Source: CBDFGQ01 sp965247295 (GTDB lineage Bacteria > Chloroflexota > Dehalococcoidia > Lucifugimonadales > JAGWBF01). From it: a stretch of DNA of 64,000 bases. Within the stretch, counting starts at the first letter, position 1. The number at the start of each line of letters is the position of its first letter. Shown here piece by piece: positions 1-8,127 of this stretch. The stretch spans positions 574,335 to 638,334 of the forward strand of contig CBDFGQ010000007.1 in assembly GCA_965247295.1 (NCBI GenBank), read 5' to 3'. The position numbers were made by a program, and so were the translations under genes. Below the pieces are notes generated by a model that worked only from the letters and a program-made list of their open reading frames with translations, had not been told where the DNA came from and made no database searches.

Positions 1-2
1 CT

Positions 3-533
3 GTGGGCAGCGTGGCGGCAGCTCTGGGGGTTGTATTTCTGAGGGATATCTTCCGGGCGGCCCTTTTGCTTGTCGTTGTGTTCCTGGCGGTGGCCGGGCT
101 GTTTGTGATGATGAACGCCGAGTTCCTGGCCGTGGTGCAGGTGCTCATCTACGCGGGGGCCATCGCCATCCTCATCATCTTTGCCATAATGTTGACTCGT
201 GAGGTCCAGCAGGGCAACCTACCTAACCGTCTCCAGCCTCTAGCGGTGTTGTTTCCGGCCCTCCTATTGGCTGCCCTGGTCTTTGTAGCAGTGGACACCG
301 AGTGGAACCTGCTCTCGGACCAGCCCGAAGCGACCCAGAGGAACGTCGAGCTTGTGCAAACCAATACCATCAGCGGAATACCCGACGAGATGAGGGGAGT
401 GATAGGAGGGGCAGCGGATCGCTCGGGTCTGGCTGAGCTCTTGATCAACGACTACGTCCTGCCCTTCGAGGTGGCTTCGGTCCTGCTCCTGGCTGCCATT
501 ATCGGCGCCCTCGTGTTGGTACGGGAGCGGTGA
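3..533 (+). CDS. nuoJ: NADH-quinone oxidoreductase subunit J (5' partial)
   Basis: Membrane subunit of respiratory complex I, part of the proton-pumping arm. The hydrophobic stretch FLAVVQVLIYAGAIAILIIF (about residues 41-60) is the NuoJ signature around the central helix and pi-bulge. Homologues usually begin about a dozen residues earlier with another hydrophobic run, so the GTG at base 3 is probably internal and the true start lies left of the window. A loop of about 60 residues precedes the last helix. The stop is one base before the nuoK ATG, consistent with a tightly packed nuoJKLMN operon. Identification is firm; only the start is missing. Confidence 0.93.
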   Translation: MGSVAAALGVVFLRDIFRAALLLVVVFLAVAGLFVMMNAEFLAVVQVLIYAGAIAILIIFAIMLTREVQQGNLPNRLQPLAVLFPALLLAALVFVAVDTEWNLLSDQPEATQRNVELVQTNTISGIPDEMRGVIGGAADRSGLAELLINDYVLPFEVASVLLLAAIIGALVLVRER

Positions 534-534
534 G

Positions 535-864
535 ATGAGCCTGGAGCACTTCCTGATACTGTCGGCGGTGCTGTTCTGCATCGGTATGTATGGCGCGCTG
601 GCCAGGCGAAACGTCATAACGGTGCTCATGTCCATAGAGCTGATGTTCAACGCCGTCAACATAACACTGGTCGCTTTCTCCAAGTACATCACGCCGGCCG
701 GTCTGGATGAGCAGCTGGGCACGCTGCTGACGGGACAGGTGTTCGCCATCTTCATAATCACCGTGGCCGCGGCGGAGATAGCCCTGGGGCTGGGCATAGT
801 CATCGCCCTTTACCGGAGCAGGGAGACGGTGGACTTGACTGCGGCCAGTATCATGAGGCGGTAG
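535..864 (+). CDS. nuoK: NADH-quinone oxidoreductase subunit K
   Basis: Three-helix complex I subunit of 109 residues, close to the usual 100. The SIELMFNAVN segment (about residues 34-43) carries the conserved membrane Glu in the second helix, and a second acidic residue sits in the third helix (AAAEIALGLGI), as expected for the E-channel of complex I. The start is one base after the nuoJ stop, so translation is probably coupled. The gene is followed by a short palindromic repeat and a small DUF2007-like gene before nuoL, which is not the usual nuoK-nuoL junction. Confidence 0.96.
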   Translation: MSLEHFLILSAVLFCIGMYGALARRNVITVLMSIELMFNAVNITLVAFSKYITPAGLDEQLGTLLTGQVFAIFIITVAAAEIALGLGIVIALYRSRETVDLTAASIMRR

Positions 865-878
865 ACCTCACCCCGAGT

Positions 879-901
879 CCCCTCTCCCACCGGGCGAGGG
901 G
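879..901. repeat. GC-rich intergenic palindrome
   Basis: Ten-base arms (879-888 and 892-901) pair with one mismatch around a three-base loop. It resembles the longer palindrome at 3210-3266 in its CTCACC and CTCTCCC words. It lies between nuoK and the next small gene. There is no T-run, so it is not a typical intrinsic terminator. Confidence 0.5.
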
Positions 902-940
902 TACCCGAAGGGCCAGGATCAGGGATCGTGGGTAAAAGCC

Positions 941-1135
941 ATGTGGACGGAGTTCAAGAAAGTATCGAATCTCGTGACCGCGGAGATGTGGAAAGAGGTC
1001 CTTGAGGGAGAGGGCCTGCCCACCCGCATACTCCTGGATGGGGACATCCTCGATTGGGGGGAGCGGCGGCCCTTCCGGATCATGGTGCCCAAGGGTAGAG
1101 AGCACGTAGCAGAGGAGATTCTCAGGAAGCTGTAG
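941..1135 (+). CDS. DUF2007-like small protein within the nuo operon
   Basis: A 64-residue soluble protein. The pattern of an N-terminal beta/alpha segment (VSNLVTAEMWKEVLEGEGLP), a short variable loop, and a C-terminal strand and helix (FRIMVPKGREHVAEEILRKL) matches the ferredoxin-like DUF2007 family, sometimes labelled putative signal-transducing protein; no molecular function is established. The stop is one base before the nuoL ATG, so it is co-translated with complex I genes. It could modulate assembly, or be an operon passenger. The family call is from pattern recognition, not a search. Confidence 0.7.
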   Translation: MWTEFKKVSNLVTAEMWKEVLEGEGLPTRILLDGDILDWGERRPFRIMVPKGREHVAEEILRKL

Positions 1136-1136
1136 G

Positions 1137-3194
1137 ATGATATCGGAAGCCGGCGTCTGGACCATTTTCTTCTTACCGCTTGCGGCTTTTCTAGTTATCT
1201 CCCTCATTGTTCGGCCGTTCTTTAACCAGTACCGTCAGCAGAGCGCCCTCATCACCGTCGTCGCCCTTACCGGTTCCCTCGCCCTTTCCGCATGGACCTT
1301 GCAGTCGGTAATAGACGGCAGAGGCTCCCTGGACTTCAGTCCGCATGAGTGGTTTGCCGTAGGCGGTCTCGACATTCGCATGGGGCTGATGGTGGACCAG
1401 CTGACCGCCGTGATGCTGGTGGTGGTCACCGGGGTAAGCCTCATGGTGCAGATGTACTCCATAGGCTACATGCGGGATGACCCGGGGTACGCACGCTACT
1501 TCGCCATCATGAGTCTCTTCACCGCCGCCATGGTGGGGCTGGTGATTTCGAGGAACGTGGTCCAGCTCTACGTGTTTTGGGAGCTGGTGGGGGTGTGCTC
1601 CTATCTGCTCATCGGCTTCTGGTACACCCGGCCGGCGGCGGCCGCGGCGGCAAAGAAGGCGTTCATAGTTACCCGAATTGGGGATTTCGGGTTTCTCCTG
1701 GCCATACTCTATCTCTTCTTCAACAGTGGGGCGTTTCAGGCCCATGGGCTCAGCTCACTCGAAATTCCAGACATTTATGAAGCCATTCCCCTGGCCCAGG
1801 CGGGCACTCTGGGGGCCTTGGGTGGCATGGGCCTAACCTGGATGGCCGTTGGCATATTCGCGGGGGCCGCGGGCAAGTCGGCCCAGTTCCCCCTGCACGT
1901 GTGGCTGCCCGACGCCATGGAGGGTCCGACCCCGGTCAGCGCCCTGATACATGCGGCTACCATGGTCGCCGCCGGCGTCTTCCTGGTGGCGCGCTTTTTC
2001 CCGGTGTTCGAGGCCTCCGAGGATGCCATGAATGCTGTGGCCCTGGTAGGGGCATTTACGGCCCTGTTCGCCGCCACCATGGGCCTGGTGATGAACGACA
2101 TCAAGCGGGTGCTGGCCTACTCCACCATAAGCCAGCTTGGCTTCATGATGGCGGCCCTGGGAGTGGGCGCCTACGGCGCGGCCATATTTCACCTGTTCAA
2201 CCATGCCTTCTTCAAGTCCCTCCTCTTCATGGGGGCCGGCAGCGTCAACCACGCCTCGGGAACCTTCGATATGAGGTACATGGGCGGCATGAGGCGGGCC
2301 ATGCCCTGGACCTACGTGACCATGGTCATCGGGTCACTAAGCTTGGCGGGCATATTCCCCCTTTCGGGTTTCTGGAGCAAGGATGAGATCTTGCTCCACG
2401 CCTGGAGGGGAGGCGCATGGGTGGATGGGCTGGTGTTCTGGCTTCTGGTTGTCGGTGTCTTCATCACAGCTGCATACGCCTTTCGAATGATACACATGAC
2501 CTTCCACGGAGAGTTCGGGGGCGGCATAGACCGGGAGCTAGAGGATGGGGGCTCGGGTGTGCTCCCGGCCGGTGGTGCTCCCGCCGGGGGCTCCCAAGGC
2601 GTGCATCTGGCTGAGTCCCCCCTGCCCATGCTGGTGCCTATGGTGATCCTGGGAGTGGGCGCCTTTGTCTCAGGCTACCTGGCCAATCCCCTGGGGTTTG
2701 GGGGTGGTTTCCTGGGCATAGATGCCCACTGGTTCTCCCACTTCGTAGTCCCGCCCGGGGCCCACATCGGGGAGCTGGAGAGGTTCAGCCTTCCCCTGGC
2801 GTCAATCTCGGTGCTGGTTGCCCTGGTAGGGATAGGCGTAGCCGCTGCCTTTTATCTACGGTCAAGGGTGCTCCACAGGCTGCGCGAGGGGAAGGCCCCG
2901 GATTTGGTAGGCCGTCCCCTAAGGGGAGCCCACTCGCTGTTGTCGGAGAGGTATTACATGGACCACCTCTTCGAGCGGCAGATCGTGGCCAGGGGTTTTT
3001 ACCGGGTGACGGCGGGCGCCTTGGACTGGTTCGATCGCAGCGTCGTGGACGAAATTGCCGAGCGCCTGGGCTGGTTCTCCCGAAACATCGGGCGGGCCAT
3101 CGGGACTCTTCAGACCGGGCAGGTGCAGGGTTACGCGGTGGCCATAACCCTCGGGGTCGCCCTTATAGTGGCCGCCTTTCTCATATGGGGATGA
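1137..3194 (+). CDS. nuoL: NADH-quinone oxidoreductase subunit L
   Basis: The largest antiporter-like subunit of complex I, 685 residues with about 16 membrane helices. The FWELVGVCSYLLIGFW segment (about residues 143-158) carries the conserved Glu of the antiporter fold. HVWLPDAMEGPTPVSALIHA (about 254-273) is the signature of the NuoL/M/N proton-antiporter domain. The C-terminal part contains the long lateral region, with helices near residues 560 and 670. A Gly/Pro-rich loop around residues 470-485 looks like a lineage-specific insertion. It starts one base after the preceding stop, inside the operon. Confidence 0.97.
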   Translation: MISEAGVWTIFFLPLAAFLVISLIVRPFFNQYRQQSALITVVALTGSLALSAWTLQSVIDGRGSLDFSPHEWFAVGGLDIRMGLMVDQLTAVMLVVVTGVSLMVQMYSIGYMRDDPGYARYFAIMSLFTAAMVGLVISRNVVQLYVFWELVGVCSYLLIGFWYTRPAAAAAAKKAFIVTRIGDFGFLLAILYLFFNSGAFQAHGLSSLEIPDIYEAIPLAQAGTLGALGGMGLTWMAVGIFAGAAGKSAQFPLHVWLPDAMEGPTPVSALIHAATMVAAGVFLVARFFPVFEASEDAMNAVALVGAFTALFAATMGLVMNDIKRVLAYSTISQLGFMMAALGVGAYGAAIFHLFNHAFFKSLLFMGAGSVNHASGTFDMRYMGGMRRAMPWTYVTMVIGSLSLAGIFPLSGFWSKDEILLHAWRGGAWVDGLVFWLLVVGVFITAAYAFRMIHMTFHGEFGGGIDRELEDGGSGVLPAGGAPAGGSQGVHLAESPLPMLVPMVILGVGAFVSGYLANPLGFGGGFLGIDAHWFSHFVVPPGAHIGELERFSLPLASISVLVALVGIGVAAAFYLRSRVLHRLREGKAPDLVGRPLRGAHSLLSERYYMDHLFERQIVARGFYRVTAGALDWFDRSVVDEIAERLGWFSRNIGRAIGTLQTGQVQGYAVAITLGVALIVAAFLIWG

Positions 3195-3209
3195 ATCAGT
3201 AGGTTATAG

Positions 3210-3266
3210 CCCTCACCCTAAGTGCATCCCTCTCCCACTGGGAGAGGGATGCACTTAGGGTGAGGG
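3210..3266. repeat. Perfect 28-bp inverted repeat between nuoL and nuoM
   Basis: The arms 3210-3237 and 3239-3266 are exact reverse complements around a single base. The sequence is built of CCCTCACCC and CCCTCTCCC words like the weaker palindrome at 879-901. It ends 14 bases before the nuoM start and lacks a following T-run. A mobile REP-like repeat or an mRNA stabiliser between two nuo genes are both possible. Confidence 0.85.
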
Positions 3267-3280
3267 TAGTAAGGAGCTGG

Positions 3281-4846
3281 ATGGAGTTCGAGGGCATCCT
3301 GACCGCTACGGTCTTCCTGCCTCTGGCGGGCGCGCTTGTCATCGCCACGTTATTAAGGGGCGACCAGAGGATTCGGGTTTTCGCGGCCGCGGTTGCCCTG
3401 GCTAATCTGGCCCTTGCGATTACGGTCTTCTCCCTCTTCGACCACAGTGATAGCGCCCAGCGGTTCCAGATGATTGACCGGGTCGCCTGGATAGGGGAAG
3501 GCACCTTCTTTAACAATCTGACCTTCGATGCCAGCTACCATCTGGGTGTAGACGGACTCAGCGCGCCGATGGTGCTCCTGACGGGACTGCTGGGGTTCTG
3601 CGCCGTGATGGCCTCCTGGAACATCAAGCTCCGGGTCAGGGAGTACTTCGTCTGGCTCCTGGTCCTACAGACGGCGGTGATGGGAGTGTTCACCGCGCTG
3701 GACTTCCTGTTGTTCTTCCTGTTCTGGGAGCTGGAGCTGCTGCCCATGTTCCTGCTCATCTCCATTTGGGGCACCGGTCGCAAAGAGTACTCGGCCATGA
3801 AGTTCCTTATCTTCACTATCCTGGGCAGCGCCTTCATGCTGGTGGCCATCGTGGCCGTTTTTCTCACCCCTGGCGATCTGGGGACCTTCGACATGGTGAA
3901 GCTGTCGGAGAAGGGGGTGGATGCGGCCAGGGTCATCGTCCCCATTAGCATGGTCTTCTGGTTCTTTGTGGTAGCCTACGCCATAAAGCTGCCCATCTGG
4001 CCCGTCCATACCTGGCTGCCCGACGCCCACACCGATGCCCCCACGGCGGTGAGCGTGATCCTGGCGGGAGTGCTGCTGAAGATGGGGGGCTACGGGCTGA
4101 TACGGGTTTCGGTGGGGATGTTTCCCGCGCTCGACCACGCGCGAGAGTATGCCTGGACTCTGGCCGTGCTGGCGGTGATTAGCGTCCTCTATGGCGCCAT
4201 CGTGACCCTGAGACAAACGGACCTCAAGCGATTGATCGCCTACAGCAGCGTTAGCCACATGGGCCTGGTGCTGCTGGGTGTGGCGGTGGCCGTGGGAGCC
4301 GGCGAGGCCTCCAGCGTGGCCCTAACGGGCGCCAGTATGCAGATGTTCGCCCACGGCACCATAACCGGCCTGCTGTTCCTGCTGGTTGGCCTGGTGTATG
4401 ACAAGACCCACACGCGTTACATACCCGACCTGGGCGGGCTCGCGACCCGGATGCCCATTGTGGCCACGGTGTTCCTCATCGCTGGGCTGGCCTCCCTGGG
4501 CCTGCCCGGTCTGAGCGGGTTCGTGGCGGAAATCCTGGTGTTCTTGGGGTCCTTCAAGGCCTTCGCCTGGCCCACGGCCCTGGCTGCCTTCGGGATCGTC
4601 ATAGCGGCGGGTTACATTCTGTGGATGATTGAGCGGGTGCTCTTTGGACCCAGCCGGGACCGCTTTGCCCAGGTCACCGATGCCAGCGCCATCGAGGCCA
4701 TTCCCCTCGGCCTGCTGGTAATTAGCATCGTAGTAATCGGCGTCTACCCCGCCTTTCTGACCGACGTGTTTGATGCGGGTGTGGAGCCCATAGTCCAGAT
4801 CGCCCGGGGGTTCCAGACCACGGTGGTGGCAGGTACCGCTCCATGA
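3281..4846 (+). CDS. nuoM: NADH-quinone oxidoreductase subunit M
   Basis: Antiporter-like complex I subunit, 521 residues from the chosen ATG. The ATG at 3281 follows AAGGAG at 3271-3276 with a four-base spacer. A GTG at 3260 is in frame, but it lies inside the palindromic repeat and is less likely. FFLFWELELLPMFLLI (near residue 145) holds the conserved Glu, and HTWLPDAHTDAPTAVSVILA (near residue 242) is the antiporter signature. The stop overlaps the nuoN start by four bases (ATGA), indicating coupled translation. Confidence 0.97.
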   Translation: MEFEGILTATVFLPLAGALVIATLLRGDQRIRVFAAAVALANLALAITVFSLFDHSDSAQRFQMIDRVAWIGEGTFFNNLTFDASYHLGVDGLSAPMVLLTGLLGFCAVMASWNIKLRVREYFVWLLVLQTAVMGVFTALDFLLFFLFWELELLPMFLLISIWGTGRKEYSAMKFLIFTILGSAFMLVAIVAVFLTPGDLGTFDMVKLSEKGVDAARVIVPISMVFWFFVVAYAIKLPIWPVHTWLPDAHTDAPTAVSVILAGVLLKMGGYGLIRVSVGMFPALDHAREYAWTLAVLAVISVLYGAIVTLRQTDLKRLIAYSSVSHMGLVLLGVAVAVGAGEASSVALTGASMQMFAHGTITGLLFLLVGLVYDKTHTRYIPDLGGLATRMPIVATVFLIAGLASLGLPGLSGFVAEILVFLGSFKAFAWPTALAAFGIVIAAGYILWMIERVLFGPSRDRFAQVTDASAIEAIPLGLLVISIVVIGVYPAFLTDVFDAGVEPIVQIARGFQTTVVAGTAP

Positions 4847-6369
4847 CCACCGAAGATGTGCGCCTGCTGTCTCCCGAGATTGCCCTGGTAGGGGTGGCGC
4901 TGCTGGTCATTGTGTTGGACCTGGTGATGAAGCGAAAGGGCGTACTTCCCCTGGCCTCGGCGCTGGGTCTCCTCATTCCCCTGGGCCTGAGCATATGGCT
5001 TTGGATCGACCTGAACGACGAGCCTGGGAAGCAGTTCGTTGGAATTTTCAGTACCCTCACGGTGGACCACTTCGCCCTGTTTTTCAAGTTCCTGGTTCTG
5101 GGGGTGGTGGCCCTCATCGTGCTGGCTTCCGTGGACTACGTCAGGCACCTGGAGCGGTACCAGGGCGAATACTATAGCCTTATCCTGTTCTCGGCCACTG
5201 GCATGATGTTGCTGGCGGCGTGCGGCGAGCTCATATCCATATACGTCTCCCTGGAGCTGACCACGCTGCCCCTGGCCGCCCTGGCCGCCTTCTTGATGAA
5301 CGCCCGCTCTAGCGAGGCGGGGATGAAGTTCCTCATCCTCAGCGCCATAAGCTCGGCGTTGCTGCTCTACGGGATGGCCCTCGTCTTCGGATTCACCGGC
5401 AGTACGTATCTGCCCGATATAGCGGCGGCCGCGGGGGATCTGGCCCAGCCGGATGTGGCATTTGGAGACAATGTCGCCTTTCTGCTGGGCATCGTGTTGA
5501 TAGTAGCCGGTTTCGGATTCAAGATTTCCTCGGTGCCATTCCAGATGTGGGTGCCAGACGTGTACGAAGGGGCTCCGACTCCCGTCACCGCGTACCTATC
5601 CGTTGCCAGCAAAGCGGCGGGTTTCGCCGTCCTCCTGCGCGTATTTTACACGGGCTTCAATGCCTTCGAACTGGACTGGGGGATCCTCTTTGCCGCCCTC
5701 GCTGCGGCCTCCATGACGGTAGGCAACCTGGTGGCAATGACCCAGAGCAACATAAAGCGCCTTCTAGGGTATAGCACCATAGCCCATGCGGGTTACTTGC
5801 TGGTTGGGTTGGCGGCCATCGCCGCTAGTTCCGAGGAGCTGACCGGCGGACCTACCATTGGCCCCACCAGTGTGCTGTTCTACCTGGGAGCCTACACCGC
5901 CACCAACCTGGCCGCCTTTTTCGCGATCATCGCTATCTCCAATGTGCTGGGCAGTGACCAGATAAGCGACTTCGCGGGTATGAGCCGCCGCGCTCCTTTC
6001 CTGGCCTTTGCCCTGGCCCTTGCTCTGGTTGCGCTGATAGGGGTGCCTCCTACTGGAATATTCATAGCAAAGCTGTACGTATTCAGCGCGGCGGTGAAAA
6101 GCGGCCTTCTCTGGCTTGCGATTGTGGGGGTAGTAAACAGCGTCGTCTCGGCCTACTACTACCTACGGGTGGTGAGGGTCATGTATCTGGAGCCTGCCCC
6201 TTCCGAGGAAAGGGTGCCGTCCTCCCACGCTTTCCGTGTGGCCCTGGGCGTCTCGACCTTGGGGATACTGATAATGGGCACGGTGGGCGCGGGGCCCTTG
6301 CTGAGGCTGGCTGAGATCGCAGTGGAAACCCTGCCAAAGGCTGCGGCGCTGGCGGTACCGATGCCCTGA
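4843..6369 (+). CDS. nuoN: NADH-quinone oxidoreductase subunit N
   Basis: The last antiporter-like complex I subunit, 508 residues. VSLELTTLPLAALAAFLMN (near residues 136-154) and PFQMWVPDVYEGAPTPVTAY (near 231) are the NuoN forms of the antiporter motifs, with helices throughout. It overlaps nuoM by ATGA and ends the operon. No clear terminator follows; the next gene has its own promoter. Genes nuoA-I must lie left of the window or elsewhere. Confidence 0.97.
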   Translation: MTTEDVRLLSPEIALVGVALLVIVLDLVMKRKGVLPLASALGLLIPLGLSIWLWIDLNDEPGKQFVGIFSTLTVDHFALFFKFLVLGVVALIVLASVDYVRHLERYQGEYYSLILFSATGMMLLAACGELISIYVSLELTTLPLAALAAFLMNARSSEAGMKFLILSAISSALLLYGMALVFGFTGSTYLPDIAAAAGDLAQPDVAFGDNVAFLLGIVLIVAGFGFKISSVPFQMWVPDVYEGAPTPVTAYLSVASKAAGFAVLLRVFYTGFNAFELDWGILFAALAAASMTVGNLVAMTQSNIKRLLGYSTIAHAGYLLVGLAAIAASSEELTGGPTIGPTSVLFYLGAYTATNLAAFFAIIAISNVLGSDQISDFAGMSRRAPFLAFALALALVALIGVPPTGIFIAKLYVFSAAVKSGLLWLAIVGVVNSVVSAYYYLRVVRVMYLEPAPSEERVPSSHAFRVALGVSTLGILIMGTVGAGPLLRLAEIAVETLPKAAALAVPMP

Positions 6370-6445
6370 GGACACCCTTGGTCCGTGGCCCTGCTGGTAT
6401 CCCGGCGTTGCCCCGTTCCCGCTTTCCATGGGGCTATTGCGTTTG

Positions 6446-6474
6446 TTGACACTAAAGTTGGCCGATGCTAGACT
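6446..6474 (+). promoter_or_regulatory. Sigma70-type promoter upstream of nadK
   Basis: A perfect TTGACA at 6446-6451, a 17-base spacer, and TAGACT at 6469-6474 preceded by TG (extended -10). Initiation would fall near 6481, giving a leader of about 45 bases to the ATG at 6525 or about 90 to the TTG at 6573. This separates nadK from the nuo operon. Confidence 0.7.
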
Positions 6475-6572
6475 TCCCCTGGCGCATGTCATAGTGTAGC
6501 TATGGCCCCCTCTTTTTACGGAAAATGGAGGTCGTGGCGTATCGGCGTGAAAGGCCTCGGGAGGCTTCAATA

Positions 6573-7469
6573 TTGAAGTTCGGCGGGTCCATAGGAATCG
6601 TGTACAAGGACCGTGACCCTGAGGCATGGGCCATGACATCTGCGCTGATAGAGCGCCTTAATTTGGAGAAGAGGGGCTGGGTGTGCTCAGCGTCCGATGT
6701 GAACCCGGACATCCCGGAGGCCAGGGATACGGACCTGCTCATCACCGTAGGGGGCGATGGTACTATCATACGGGCCACCAGGCTGGCGGTCCCGTATGGG
6801 ATTCCCATCCTGGGTGTCAATATGGGGCGGCTGGGTTTTATGACCGAACTTGAGGCCCACGAAGCCCTGGACAAGGTGCCCCAGTACTTGGAAGGTACCG
6901 GCTGGATAGAGGAGCGCTCCATGCTCCAGGCAACCATTCTTCCAGATAGGGTCGGGGACCAACAGGAGGGGAGGCCTGGGCCAGATGGACCTACGTACCA
7001 TGCCATCAACGACGTAGTGGTGGCCAGGGGGGCGGTGGCCAGGGTGGTGAAGATAGGCGCCTATATAGATGGTACCCATCTCACTGACTTCCGGGCGGAC
7101 GCGGTGATAGTGGCCACTTCCACTGGAAGCACGGGGTACAATCTGGCTGTTGGGGGCCCAATCCTGCCACCTGAGGCAGAGGAGATTGTGCTTAAGGCCG
7201 TAGCGCCTCACGTCGGCATGGCCCCTGCGCTGGTTCTTCCGTCTTCCACCCAGGTCGAGCTTTACGTGGAGACAGACCATCAGGCTGTCCTCAGCATGGA
7301 TGGTCATGTTGATATGGACCTGAACCCAGGGGCGGCTATCAGGGTGCACAAGAGCCCCTTCAGGGCCAGATTTCTTCGGGCCAACCCGCCGTCGCATTTC
7401 TACGCGAGCCTCACCAGCCGCCTGGGGTTTGGAGGCGGTCAAAGTACCACCAGGGCTATTCAATACTAG
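6573..7469 (+). CDS. nadK: NAD kinase
   Basis: ATP-dependent phosphorylation of NAD to NADP in the cytoplasm. LLITVGGDGTIIRA (near residue 58) is the diagnostic GGDG motif, ILGVNMGRLGFMTE follows, and ATSTGSTGYNLAVGGP is the C-terminal substrate-binding motif. The TTG at 6573 is preferred: GGGAGG sits eight bases upstream and the protein then begins MKFGGSIGIVYK, as family members do. An ATG at 6525 in the same frame would add 16 unconserved residues. It is followed at eight bases by the Nudix gene. Confidence 0.93.
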   Translation: MKFGGSIGIVYKDRDPEAWAMTSALIERLNLEKRGWVCSASDVNPDIPEARDTDLLITVGGDGTIIRATRLAVPYGIPILGVNMGRLGFMTELEAHEALDKVPQYLEGTGWIEERSMLQATILPDRVGDQQEGRPGPDGPTYHAINDVVVARGAVARVVKIGAYIDGTHLTDFRADAVIVATSTGSTGYNLAVGGPILPPEAEEIVLKAVAPHVGMAPALVLPSSTQVELYVETDHQAVLSMDGHVDMDLNPGAAIRVHKSPFRARFLRANPPSHFYASLTSRLGFGGGQSTTRAIQY

Positions 7470-7477
7470 GCGTGGCC

Positions 7478-8023
7478 ATGGCAAGTCAGCAGATGGAACC
7501 CACGATAGAGAGCAGCGTTGCCTACCGGGGCAGGATAGTTAACGTGCGAGTAGACACGGTACGCCTTTCCCGTGGGACAGTTAGCACAAGAGAGATCGTG
7601 GAGCACAGCGAGTGCGTGTGTGTGGTGCCTCTGGACGACGATTACAATGTGGTCATGGTGCGGCAGTACAGGAAGCCCGCGGAGGAAGTCCTTCTGGAGG
7701 TACCCGCTGGAGGCGTCGAGCGTGGAGAAGCCAACCGGGCGGCTGTGCTCAGGGAGCTGCAGGAGGAGACGGGGTACACGGCCGACAATCTGCAACACCT
7801 GTCCAGTTTCTGGACCACGCCTGGGTTCTGCACCGAACTCATGCACGCCTACCTGGCTACCGACCTGAGGCCGGGCCATCTTTCCCAGGACCCAGACGAG
7901 GACATCGAGGTGGTCAAGGTGCCACTGGACAAGATGCGCCAAATGATCCGCAATGGCGAGATCAAGGACGCCAAGAGCATAGCGTCCCTGCTCATGGCCC
8001 TGGATGTCTTTAGCCAAGCCTGA
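7478..8023 (+). CDS. Nudix hydrolase, ADP-ribose pyrophosphatase-like
   Basis: Hydrolyses nucleoside diphosphate derivatives, probably ADP-ribose. The Nudix box runs from GGVERGEANRAAVLREL to QEETGYTA (about residues 77-101) with all conserved Gly, Glu and Arg-Glu positions. Tyr and Arg residues before the box (MVRQYRKP) and a Pro-Gly-Phe segment after it fit the ADPRase subgroup. The ATG at 7478 is chosen; a GTG at 7472 is also possible. Its place next to nadK suggests a shared role in NAD(P) metabolism. Confidence 0.88.
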   Translation: MASQQMEPTIESSVAYRGRIVNVRVDTVRLSRGTVSTREIVEHSECVCVVPLDDDYNVVMVRQYRKPAEEVLLEVPAGGVERGEANRAAVLRELQEETGYTADNLQHLSSFWTTPGFCTELMHAYLATDLRPGHLSQDPDEDIEVVKVPLDKMRQMIRNGEIKDAKSIASLLMALDVFSQA

Positions 8024-8127
8024 CGTAGACTGTTTTATGGTCACACGCGACTGGGTGCTGGCGTTGAGACTCGGCGCTTGGGCGGGTCGAATCCGGGATA
8101 CCGGAATATTAAATTCAGGGGGCTTTT

